Source: Pseudoduganella dura (GTDB lineage Bacteria; Pseudomonadota; Gammaproteobacteria; Burkholderiales; Burkholderiaceae_D). From it: a stretch of 64,000 nucleotides of DNA. The notes below the pieces were generated by a model. That model was given only the letters and a program-made list of their open reading frames with translations, was not told the DNA's origin and did not search any database. Both the position numbers and the translations under genes were made by a program. Location: the NCBI RefSeq assembly GCF_009727155.1, contig NZ_WNWM01000002.1, forward strand, positions 744,001 through 808,000, given 5' to 3'. This document shows, piece by piece, positions 15,208 through 22,670 of this stretch; positions within the stretch are counted from its first letter, which is position 1; every line of letters begins with the position of its first letter.

Positions 15208-15756
15208 ATGTTTCAGAATCCCGAGCAGTTCGCCCAAGCGACGAAAGCCCTGTTCGAGTTCCAGCTCGAAACCTTCAATACGCTGACCAGCAAGGCCGTG
15301 CAAGGCCTCGAGCAGGTTGTGCAGCTCAATATCGATACGGCCAGGAGCGGCGTCGAGAAAAGCCTGGCCACCGGCAGGGAAATGAGCCAGACCTCCGATC
15401 CGAAAGCGGCCATGGCGGCCGCCAGCGCCCGGATGCAGAACCTGACCAATGTCGCCGAATACAACCACCAGCTCGGCCAGATCCTCACTGAAATTCATTC
15501 CGAGTTCACCAATGCCGCCGAAGCCCACCTGGCCGAAGCGCGCACCAACCTCTCCGCGCTGATCTACGACGTGACGAAGAACGTGCGGCCCGGCTCGGAA
15601 AACGCGGTGGAAATCGTCAAGACAGCCATCGACAATGCGTTCAAGGGCTACGAGGAAGTCACCAAGGCCACGCGCCAGGCGGTGGGCGCGTTCGAGCAGC
15701 AACTGGCCAAGGCGGCAACGCTCGCCGAACAACAGGGCAAGCAGACCCAGCATTGA
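15208..15756 (+). CDS. phaP: Phasin family protein
   Basis: 182 residues, almost entirely amphipathic helix, with the phasin opening MFQNPEQFAQATKALFEFQL and NIDTARSGVEKSLATG. Phasins coat polyhydroxyalkanoate granules and steer granule size and number. A strong ribosome site (GAGGAGGAGAC) precedes the ATG at 15208. Downstream is a stem (GCGACGGC / GCCGTCGC, near 15762-15785) without a T-run. No PHA synthase gene lies in the window. Confidence 0.9.
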   Translation: MFQNPEQFAQATKALFEFQLETFNTLTSKAVQGLEQVVQLNIDTARSGVEKSLATGREMSQTSDPKAAMAAASARMQNLTNVAEYNHQLGQILTEIHSEFTNAAEAHLAEARTNLSALIYDVTKNVRPGSENAVEIVKTAIDNAFKGYEEVTKATRQAVGAFEQQLAKAATLAEQQGKQTQH

Positions 15757-15822
15757 TGTAACGGCGACGGCCTGTTGCCGTCGCGTAAAAATAAGTGGGC
15801 AAGCGGCGGCAGAAGCGATAGA

Positions 15823-15838
15823 CTGTATATAAATACAG
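15823..15838. promoter_or_regulatory. LexA box (SOS operator)
   Basis: CTGTATATAAATACAG has the exact CTGT-N8-ACAG form with the AT-rich spacer typical of the E. coli-type LexA site used by gamma- and betaproteobacteria. Its TATAAA overlaps a likely -10. It lies 120 bases before the FAN1-like gene and should place that gene and the helicase after it under SOS control. Confidence 0.85.
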
Positions 15839-15864
15839 CCTTTCGCTCTTCCGCCGCTTTTTTC

Positions 15865-15924
15865 CGCGTCCGATTCCTGTTGCGATCCTTGCTCCGATCC
15901 TCATTCCGATCCTTGGTCCGATTT
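15865..15924 (+). repeat. Five degenerate 12-bp repeats in the leader of the FAN1-like operon
   Basis: Five consecutive 12-base units ending in a TCCGATCC-like block (for example TTGCTCCGATCC, TCATTCCGATCC, TTGGTCCGATTT). They fill the space between the LexA box and the start codon. Role unknown; copy number could vary by slippage. Confidence 0.65.
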
Positions 15925-15958
15925 TTACTCCCGTATCGCCTTTTGCCCCGCAGTGCCG

Positions 15959-17614
15959 ATGAAACCCGTGCTGGAAAACCTCTTTTACTACCTGGATAAT
16001 TTCCACCGGGTGCTCGAATGGATCGGCGAACGCTACGCCGACCTGCTCGACGACGAGGAGCGCGACTTCATCGCCCGCTTCCCGGCGCTGCCCAAGGCGT
16101 CGCGCGCACTGTTCGTGCGGATGGTGATGCGCAAGGGGCAACTGTTCCGTGCCTCCAAGCTCGTCTACGACGAGATCGGCTGTGCGCGCAGCGCCGCCGC
16201 GCCCCTGGCGGAGGCCGGCTGGATCGTCATCGACCCGCCCGTGACGCTCGACGAGCTGTTCGACCTGCTGCAAAAGCCCGAGCTGTGCCTGGCGTTCGCG
16301 TTGACCGGCACGCTGCGCTCGGCCCGCAAGGAAGCACAGCGCGAAGCATTGCGCGCGCAGCACGACGGCGAACGGCCGTTCTCGGCCTGGCATGGGGACG
16401 GGGGCGATGCGCCGTGCGACGAGGCCTACCGCATCGTCGCCAAACCGCTGTGCGACCGGCTGCGGCTGATCTTCTTCGGCAATTACCACCAGGACTGGAC
16501 GGAATTCGTGCTGTCCGACCTCGGCGTGTTCCGCTTCGAGACCGTGGAGATTTCCCAGGCCGCGCGCGGTTTCCGCACACGCCGCGACATCGAGGATTAC
16601 CTGCGGCTGCATGCCTGCCGCGAACGCTTCGGCAACGGCGAACATCCGCTCGACGTCTTGCCCGACGTGCCACCGCCGGGCACCGACAACGAATGGCTCG
16701 CCAGCCGGCGCGACAAGCTGCTGTTTCAACTGGGCCAGCAGCTGGAAAAATTGCGCGAATGGGCCGGTGCCTGCGAGCTCTACAGCGGGTGCGCCTATCC
16801 CGGCGCGCGGGCCCGGGCCATCCGCGTGCTGGAAAAGGACGAACAGTTCGGCCCCGCCTGGGAGCGCCTGCAGCGGGCGATGGCGGCGCCGGAAAGCGAG
16901 GCTGAGCGGCAGCACCTGCTGCGCATGGCGCCGCGGCTGGCGCGCCGCCTGGGCCACCCGCGCGGCGCGGCGGCCAAGGCGGTGCCGCCCGAGCGGCTCG
17001 ACCTTGCCCTGCCTCGCCCGGACGGCCAGTGGTGGGTCGAAGGCGTGGTGCGCGAGCACCTGCATTGCGACGCCGCGCCCGTGTTCTATGTCGAGAACGC
17101 GTTGATCAATTCACTGTTCGGCCTGCTGTGCTGGGACGCCGTGTTCGCCGCCATTCCCGGCGCGTTCTTCCACCCGTTCCACCATGGCCCGACCGACCTG
17201 CACAGCGCCGATTTCCACCGCCGCCGCACCACCCAGTTCGATGCCTGCCTGGCGCAACTCGACGACGGCACGTATCCGGCCACGATCCGGCGCAACCTCG
17301 AAGCCAAGCGCGGCATCTCGTCGCCGTTCGTGTTCTGGGGCGCGCTCGATGGCAACCTGCTCGACCTGGCACTGCACTGCATCCCGGCCGCGCACCTGAA
17401 GCAGTCGTTCCTGCGCATCCTGCAGGACGTGAAGGCCAACCGCACCGGCTTTCCGGACCTGATCCAGTTCTGGCCGGCCGAGCGGCGCTACAACATGATC
17501 GAAGTGAAGGGCCCCGGCGACCGCCTGCAGGACAACCAGCTGCGCTGGATCGACTACTGCGCGCAGCACCGGATGCCCGTGACGGTGTGCTACCTGCAAT
17601 GGGCAACCCAGTGA
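15959..17614 (+). CDS. FAN1-like structure-specific nuclease (VRR-NUC domain)
   Basis: 551 residues. The C-terminal VRR-NUC domain carries the PD-(D/E)xK site in the FAN1 order: EAKRGISSPF, then GFPDLIQFW, then NMIEVKGPGDRLQDNQLRWI, all within the last 110 residues. The N-terminal 350 residues resemble the SAP/TPR-like part of bacterial FAN1 (YYLDNFHRVLEWIGERYADL at the start). FAN1 proteins cut branched DNA and help unhook interstrand crosslinks. The ATG at 15959 is chosen over an in-frame GTG at 15953. The gene overlaps the helicase start by 16 bases, and a LexA box upstream points to SOS induction. Confidence 0.88.
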   Translation: MKPVLENLFYYLDNFHRVLEWIGERYADLLDDEERDFIARFPALPKASRALFVRMVMRKGQLFRASKLVYDEIGCARSAAAPLAEAGWIVIDPPVTLDELFDLLQKPELCLAFALTGTLRSARKEAQREALRAQHDGERPFSAWHGDGGDAPCDEAYRIVAKPLCDRLRLIFFGNYHQDWTEFVLSDLGVFRFETVEISQAARGFRTRRDIEDYLRLHACRERFGNGEHPLDVLPDVPPPGTDNEWLASRRDKLLFQLGQQLEKLREWAGACELYSGCAYPGARARAIRVLEKDEQFGPAWERLQRAMAAPESEAERQHLLRMAPRLARRLGHPRGAAAKAVPPERLDLALPRPDGQWWVEGVVREHLHCDAAPVFYVENALINSLFGLLCWDAVFAAIPGAFFHPFHHGPTDLHSADFHRRRTTQFDACLAQLDDGTYPATIRRNLEAKRGISSPFVFWGALDGNLLDLALHCIPAAHLKQSFLRILQDVKANRTGFPDLIQFWPAERRYNMIEVKGPGDRLQDNQLRWIDYCAQHRMPVTVCYLQWATQ

Positions 17615-19902
17615 CGGCACCGGAGACGCCCCGGTACACCGTGGCCGTGCGCGCGCTGTGCGAGTTCACCGCCAAGGCGGGCGACCTCGACCTGCGCTTC
17701 ACGCCCTCGCCCACCGCGCAGGAAGGCGTTGCCGGCCATAGCGTGGTCACGTCGCGGCGCGACGACGACTACGAGCGCGAGATCACGTTGTCCGGCATGT
17801 TCGGCCCGCTGCACGTGCGCGGCCGCGCCGACGGCTACGACCCGAAACGCAACCAGCTGGAGGAGATCAAGACGTTCCGCGGCGACCTGGACCGCATGCC
17901 CAGCAACCACCGCGCGCTGCACTGGGCGCAGCTGAAGGTGTACGGCCACCTGCTGTGCGCGGCGCGCGGGCTGGCCGGCCTGCGGCTGGCGCTGGTCTAT
18001 TACGATATCGGCACGCAGAAGGAAACCCATCTCGTCGAGGAGCACGATGCGGCGGCGCTGCGGGCCGGGTTCGAAGCGCAATGCGCATCGTTCGTCACCT
18101 GGGCGGAAGGCGAACTGGCGCACCGCGCCGCGCGCGACGAGGCGTTGCAGGCGCTGCGCTTTCCCCACGCCGAGTTCCGCCCCGGCCAGCGCGAACTTGC
18201 CGAAGCCATGTTCAAGGCCAGCGCCCGCTCGTGCGCGCTGCTGGCGCAGGCGCCGACCGGCATCGGCAAGAGCGTGGGCAGCCTGTTCCCGCTGCTGAAG
18301 GCGGCGCCCGCGCACGGCCTCGACAAGATTTTCTTCCTGGCCGCGAAAACCTCCGGGCGGCGCATGGCGCTCGATGCGGTGGAAAACATCAAGGCCGGCG
18401 CGCCGCTGCTGCCGCTGCGCACATTGGAACTGGCGGCCCGCAACACCGCGTGCGAGCACCCGGACAAATCGTGCCATGGCGAGTCCTGCCCGCTGGCGCG
18501 CGGCTTCTACGACCGGCTGCCGGCGGCCCGTGCCGCCGCCGTGCGGCAGCCGATGCTCGATCGCGCCGGCGTGCGGGAAGTCGCGCTGGCGCACGGCGTG
18601 TGCCCGTACTACCTGCAAAGCGAGCTGGTTCGGTGGGCCGACGTGATCGTGGGCGACTACAACTATTATTTCGACGTGTCGGCGATGCTGTATTCGCTGA
18701 CCGTGATGAACGAGTGGAAAGTGGGCGTGCTGGCGGACGAGGCGCACAACATGGTGTCGCGCGCCCGCAAGATGTATTCGGCGGAGCTGGAACACACCGG
18801 CCTGCGGCTGCTGCGCAAGACGGCGCCGGCGGCGCTGAAGAAGGCGCTGGACCGGGTGCACCGGCAGTGGTCCGCGCTGGAAAAAGACCAGGGCGACGAC
18901 TACCACGCCTACGACGCGCTGCCCGAAAAACTCGTCAATGCGCTGCAGACGGCCGCCAGCGACATCGGCGACTACATGGCGGAAAACCCGGCATGGTTCG
19001 ATGCCGACGTGCTCGAGTTCTATTTCGCCGTGCTGCACTTCACGCGGCTGGCCGAGAGCTTCGGCGACCACTCGGTGTTCGACGTGACGAAAGCGAACCA
19101 CGGCACCGGCAACGGCGGCGGCACGCGCGTCAATTCCGTGCTGTGCCTGCGCAACATCGTGCCGGCGCCGTTCCTGCAGCCCCGCTTCGCCGCGGCGCGT
19201 TCGGTGGCGCTGTTCTCGGCCACGCTGAGCCCATGGAACTACTACAGCGACACGCTGGGCATGCCGGCCAACACGGCGTGGGTCGACGTGGCGTCGCCGT
19301 TCCAGGCCGCGCAGCTGACGGTGCACATCGCCGGGCACATCTCCACCCGCTACCAGCACCGCGACCGCTCGCTGGCGCCGATCGCCACGCTGATGGGCGG
19401 GCAGTACGACCGCATGCCCGGCAATTACCTCGCCTTCTTCAGCAGCTTCGACTACATGGACAAGGCGGCCGACCTGTTCCAGCGGGAGCACCCGCACGTG
19501 ACCGTGTGGCGCCAGCCGCGCCGCATGGACGAAGCCGCGCGCGACGCCTTCCTGGCCCGTTTCACCGAGACGGGCCAGGGCATCGGTTTCGCGGTGCTGG
19601 GTGGCGCGTTCGGCGAAGGCATCGACCTGCCCGGCGCGCGGCTGATCGGCGCCTTCATCGCCACGCTGGGCCTGCCGCAGCTCAATCCCGTCAACGAGCG
19701 GATCCGCGAACGCATGCAGGCCATCTTCGGCGCCGGCTACGACTACACCTACCTGTATCCCGGCCTGCAGAAAGTGGTGCAGGCGGCCGGCCGAGTGATC
19801 CGCACCACCACCGACACGGGCACCGTCCACCTGATCGACGACCGCTTCGCGCGGCCCGATATCCGCGCCCTCCTTCCTGCCTGGTGGCACGTGCCGCGCT
19901 GA
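17599..19902 (+). CDS. XPD/DinG-like Fe-S DNA helicase with N-terminal PD-(D/E)xK fold
   Basis: 767 residues. Residues 70-120 look like a RecB/Cas4-type nuclease site: GRAD (75-78), EEIK (88-91), then Q111 and Y115. The superfamily 2 helicase follows: Walker A APTGIGKS (218-225), four cysteines placed as in XPD/DinG for a 4Fe-4S cluster (C285, C292, C297, C335), DEAH (380-383), a SATLSPWNYY motif, and a C-terminal motif VVQAAGRVIRT. Such enzymes unwind 5'-3'. Paired with the FAN1-like nuclease and LexA box, a role in crosslink or fork repair is likely. The ATG at 17599 overlaps the upstream gene; a GTG at 17611 would give a GTGA junction instead. Confidence 0.88.
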   Translation: MGNPVTAPETPRYTVAVRALCEFTAKAGDLDLRFTPSPTAQEGVAGHSVVTSRRDDDYEREITLSGMFGPLHVRGRADGYDPKRNQLEEIKTFRGDLDRMPSNHRALHWAQLKVYGHLLCAARGLAGLRLALVYYDIGTQKETHLVEEHDAAALRAGFEAQCASFVTWAEGELAHRAARDEALQALRFPHAEFRPGQRELAEAMFKASARSCALLAQAPTGIGKSVGSLFPLLKAAPAHGLDKIFFLAAKTSGRRMALDAVENIKAGAPLLPLRTLELAARNTACEHPDKSCHGESCPLARGFYDRLPAARAAAVRQPMLDRAGVREVALAHGVCPYYLQSELVRWADVIVGDYNYYFDVSAMLYSLTVMNEWKVGVLADEAHNMVSRARKMYSAELEHTGLRLLRKTAPAALKKALDRVHRQWSALEKDQGDDYHAYDALPEKLVNALQTAASDIGDYMAENPAWFDADVLEFYFAVLHFTRLAESFGDHSVFDVTKANHGTGNGGGTRVNSVLCLRNIVPAPFLQPRFAAARSVALFSATLSPWNYYSDTLGMPANTAWVDVASPFQAAQLTVHIAGHISTRYQHRDRSLAPIATLMGGQYDRMPGNYLAFFSSFDYMDKAADLFQREHPHVTVWRQPRRMDEAARDAFLARFTETGQGIGFAVLGGAFGEGIDLPGARLIGAFIATLGLPQLNPVNERIRERMQAIFGAGYDYTYLYPGLQKVVQAAGRVIRTTTDTGTVHLIDDRFARPDIRALLPAWWHVPR

Positions 19903-19979
19903 CCCCGTTGGCGGGCCGCTGCCGCATGACGGCGCGGACCTTCCGGCAGGCGCAGCGCCTGGCCGCCAGCCGAAAGGCG

Positions 19980-20005
19980 AAAAAAAACCCACGGCGCACC
20001 GTGGG
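19980..20005 (-). terminator. Terminator of the small-protein operon
   Basis: Read on the minus strand, CCCACGG-TGCG-CCGTGGG is followed by eight T's. It lies 23 bases after the stop of the 52-residue gene and ends that operon, facing the helicase gene. Confidence 0.85.
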
Positions 20006-20027
20006 TAGTGAGGATGATGAAACCCGT

Positions 20028-20186
20028 TCAGGCAGGCATGCCGTAGCCCTTGATTTCATTGCGGTACTTGGCGCGGGCAATGGCCTGCTTTTCCGCTTCC
20101 ATCGCCTTGTTGAAGGCACGGGTGCGTTTCTTTTCTTCCTTGCTGCGCATCTGCGCTACATCCTTGTTGCCGATCCGGTGCGTCAT
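20028..20186 (-). CDS. Very small basic protein, unknown
   Basis: 52 residues: MTHRIGNKDVAQMRSKEEKK followed by a charged helix (AFNKAMEAEKQAIARAKYRN) and EIKGYGMPA. No signal peptide, membrane segment or cysteine. AGGAG lies seven bases before the ATG at 20186. It sits 14 bases after the stop of another small gene and before a strong terminator, so the two make a complete operon. The high Lys/Arg/Glu content suggests binding to nucleic acid or a ribosome-associated role, but this is a guess. I do not recognise the family. Confidence 0.65.
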   Translation of the reverse strand: MTHRIGNKDVAQMRSKEEKKRTRAFNKAMEAEKQAIARAKYRNEIKGYGMPA

Positions 20187-20200
20187 TGTGTTCTCCTGTT

Positions 20201-20362
20201 TTAAGATCTGCCGTCGTACTTCTGGTCAAACATCACGAGGCCCCATCCGAGCTGACGCCGGATTTCCTCCGGGGTCGGCGGCGGTTCCGCGTCATGATTT
20301 CTGCGTTCCAGGTATTCACGCACCGCTTCCTTCGAAGGATGGTTGCTCTGTGTCGTCAACAT
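20201..20362 (-). CDS. Very small protein, unknown, first gene of a two-gene operon
   Basis: 53 residues: MLTTQSNHPSKEAVREYLER, then RNHDAEPPPTPEEIRRQLGW and GLVMFDQKYDGRS. An ideal ribosome site, AGGAGGT, stands before the ATG at 20362. The arrangement of a short helix, a PPPTPEEIRRQLGW segment and a polar end is compact and looks under selection. It is followed by the 52-residue gene and a terminator. Function is unknown. Confidence 0.65.
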   Translation of the reverse strand: MLTTQSNHPSKEAVREYLERRNHDAEPPPTPEEIRRQLGWGLVMFDQKYDGRS

Positions 20363-20654
20363 GATGACCTCCTGTTATGTTCGCGCCCGCGTCCCGCGGG
20401 GTGCGTGCTGCCTGGTCGAAAATTCTGGTGCCGGCACTTGAGGCGGGCCGGCGTGCCTGCGGACGAGCGAACCTGCTTTCGCGAACCTTTCGATATCCTG
20501 ATCGCTGCACGGTGCATCAATCACGCAACTCCATCTTAGTAAGGCACCGGAAAAACGACCGTGCGCCAGCGAACAAACCGGCCAGCGCTTTCGCGCGTGA
20601 AAATGTGGGAAGGCGCCTACAGCCACCGCGGGCGAGCGGGGATGCTGCTTGCGG

Positions 20655-21536
20655 CTACAGCTTCCGCTGCAGGAATTCGAGGAAGCAGCTGATGCGCTGG
20701 GCCAGCTGCGTGTTGCGGTAATAGACGGCATGGATCTGCTGGCGGTGGCCGTTGTTGAACGCTGCCAGCACCGGTACCAGGCGGCCGGTGGCGATATCGC
20801 CGGCAGTCATGAAATCGGCCAGGCACACGACGCCTTCACCGGCCAGCGCCAGCTGGCGCAGCGTTTCACCGGACGACGCGGCGAGTGCCGGCGCGATCGC
20901 CAGGCTGTCGCCGGCGCCGTGCCGCAAAGGCCAGACATTGCCCTGCTCGTATTGCACGAATCCGAGCAGCGCATGGCGTGCCAGGTCTTCGGGTTTTGCC
21001 GGCGTGTCGTGGCGCGCCAGGTAGGCGGGGCTGGCGAGCACGTGCAGCGGGCTCGATGTCAATGGTCGTGCGTGCAACGTGGAATCGTTCAGCGTGCCGA
21101 TACGGATCGCGATGTCGGTGCGGTGCTCGATCAGGTCGGCAATCCGGTCGTTCGAGGTGAGCTCCAGGCGGATTTCAGGATACAGCGCGCGGAATTCGGC
21201 CACGTGCGGCACGACACAATGAAGCATGAACGGCGACGCGGCATCGACGGACAACCTGCCCGCCGGCTGCTGGCGGCGGATGCGGATGCATTCCTCGACT
21301 TCTTCGATCGACGCCAGAATGCGGCGTGCCCGGTCCAGGAACAGCTGGCCTTCCTCGGTAAGCTCCATGCGGCGCGTGGTGCGCGTGAGCAGCGAGGTCT
21401 GCAGCTTGTCCTCCAGCCGCGCGAGTGCACGGCTGACCCCGGACGTGGTCTGGCCCAGGTGTACCGCCGCGGCACTCAGCGAGCCGCTGTCGACCACGGT
21501 CACGAAAGTGTGCAGATCGTCGGAATTGATGTCCAT
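20655..21536 (-). CDS. LysR family transcriptional regulator
   Basis: 293 residues. The N-terminal helix-turn-helix reads LHTFVTVVDSGSLSAAAVHL..TTSGVSRALARLEDKL, and the effector domain follows from about residue 90 (PAGRLSVDAASPFMLHCVVP). It resembles the many LysR proteins that act on a neighbouring divergent gene. Here the divergent neighbour, 342 bases away, is a PEP-CTERM protein, and a regulatory link is unproven. Ligand unknown. The ATG at 21536 gives the normal N-terminus. Confidence 0.88.
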   Translation of the reverse strand: MDINSDDLHTFVTVVDSGSLSAAAVHLGQTTSGVSRALARLEDKLQTSLLTRTTRRMELTEEGQLFLDRARRILASIEEVEECIRIRRQQPAGRLSVDAASPFMLHCVVPHVAEFRALYPEIRLELTSNDRIADLIEHRTDIAIRIGTLNDSTLHARPLTSSPLHVLASPAYLARHDTPAKPEDLARHALLGFVQYEQGNVWPLRHGAGDSLAIAPALAASSGETLRQLALAGEGVVCLADFMTAGDIATGRLVPVLAAFNNGHRQQIHAVYYRNTQLAQRISCFLEFLQRKL

Positions 21537-21878
21537 GGGCGGGATTATACGGATCAGAAGGTGCGCGGCAGAGCGTCACGATCGCGCCACTCTGCAATAA
21601 ATAAATTTTTCTTGACCTTTGGCTGATACTCAGCTCCGCCCTTGAGTCAGAAAAAATCGTAACAGCACCTTTCAGTTATGAAGTAACGAGACCGTCGGCC
21701 GGCCTATATTGATAATGTTAGCAGGAATGCAAACTTATATTTCTAACAGGCTATTAGAAATGGTTGCAGGGCTGTCTGCAGGCCCGCCGACAATGCCGCA
21801 GCCGCCGACGAGGCAGCTGTTGCTGCACCGATAAGCTATTACTTCGCAACAACAATCGATTCGAAGGGGTATATCGAA
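21537..21878. other. Intergenic region between a LysR gene and a PEP-CTERM gene
   Basis: 342 bases, AT-rich, no gene. It contains the inverted repeat TTTCTAA-N7-TTAGAAA (21740-21760) and a possible -10 TGATAAT near 21709-21715. The repeat could be an operator for the LysR protein or for the PEP-CTERM promoter. I looked for a sigma-54 type -24/-12 element, often present before PEP-CTERM genes, and found none with correct spacing. Confidence 0.45.
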
Positions 21879-22427
21879 ATGAAGAAAGCTTTGTTCAGCA
21901 AAGTGGCAGGGTCACTCCTGCTGTCCGCAGGTCTGTTTGCCTCTGGCGCTGCGTCCGCTCAATCCACCCTCACCTTCAACGCCGACGGCAATGCCAGCTT
22001 CACAGCCGAGCATGCATGGTCGGACGACGTCAACATCGACACTTACCTATTCGATGTCGACACGACCTCCTGGGCATCCGGTACCGCCGTGGTCGGCCGC
22101 ACGACGATCAACGGCGCCCGGCTGGCGAACTACGCGATCACCGACATCCAGTTCTTCTGGGAGGCCGACGACGGCAACCGTACCGACCTGGAAACCGTCT
22201 TTACCACCGATGGCGGCATCGAATTCTATCCAGTCGAGGCCCTGTCGGCCGGCTCCTATGGCTTCACCGTAACGGGCAACACGCTGACCGCCAATACCGG
22301 TGGCATCTACACGGGCACGCTGAACCTGGCCCCGGTACCGGAACCGACAATCTATGCGATGCTGGCGGTGGGGATCGGCCTGCTGGCCTTCACGGCACGC
22401 CGCAAGACCGACAACAAACTGGGCTGA
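21879..22427 (+). CDS. PEP-CTERM sorted exported protein, FxDxF type
   Basis: 182 residues. Signal peptide MKKALFSKVAGSLLLSAGLF..AASAQ; a beta-rich mature domain of about 130 residues with YLFDVDTTS; and a C-terminal tripartite sorting signal: VPEPTIYAML, a hydrophobic segment, and the basic end ARRKTDNKLG. Exosortase recognises this signal and the protein is processed for surface or matrix display. The exosortase genes are outside the window. It is not similar to the four PEP-CTERM proteins at 38-42 kb outside the sorting signal. A terminator follows. Confidence 0.85.
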   Translation: MKKALFSKVAGSLLLSAGLFASGAASAQSTLTFNADGNASFTAEHAWSDDVNIDTYLFDVDTTSWASGTAVVGRTTINGARLANYAITDIQFFWEADDGNRTDLETVFTTDGGIEFYPVEALSAGSYGFTVTGNTLTANTGGIYTGTLNLAPVPEPTIYAMLAVGIGLLAFTARRKTDNKLG

Positions 22428-22445
22428 TCGAAGCACCCTCGCAAG

Positions 22446-22469
22446 AAACCCGCCGCGGCGGGTTTTTTT
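22446..22469 (+). terminator. Terminator of the PEP-CTERM gene
   Basis: The palindrome AAACCCGCCGCGGCGGGTTT continues into a T-run, 19 bases after the stop codon. Confidence 0.9.
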
Positions 22470-22576
22470 GCGCCGCCCTCCCGCCACGCCTTGCCGGGCG
22501 TGCCTTCGGCGCGCTGGGGCATGGTTCACTTCCTTGCTGTTCCGGATGGATGCGCCTCATATTTTTCCATCATGCC

Positions 22577-22604
22577 TTTTTATAATGCATTTTTTATCAT
22601 GCAT
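22577..22604 (+). repeat. Two adjacent 14-bp repeats upstream of the asparaginase gene
   Basis: TTTTTATAATGCAT is followed directly by TTTTTATCATGCAT, one base different. A weaker third copy precedes them (22562-22576). The stretch is very AT-rich and includes TATAAT, so it may be a promoter with repeated activator sites 70-95 bases before the asparaginase start. Confidence 0.6.
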
Positions 22605-22670
22605 TATTCTCATATGCTTTTCTCATAATGTAAGATGCGGCTAATTTAACAAGTCCTGAAAGGAACCCGC

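Noticed and set aside
15762..15785. Terminator after the phasin gene
   Set aside because: The stem GCGACGGC/GCCGTCGC is good, but it is followed by GTAAAAATAA and not by T's, so termination is unsure.
17590..19992. An 800-codon frame on the minus strand
   Set aside because: Antisense to the helicase, whose motifs are clear. The translation is low-complexity His/Gln/Arg with no domain.
21600..21878. Sigma-54 (-24/-12) promoter before the PEP-CTERM gene
   Set aside because: GGCAGCTGTTGCT near 21811 looks similar, but the spacing between GG and GC is eight instead of ten bases.
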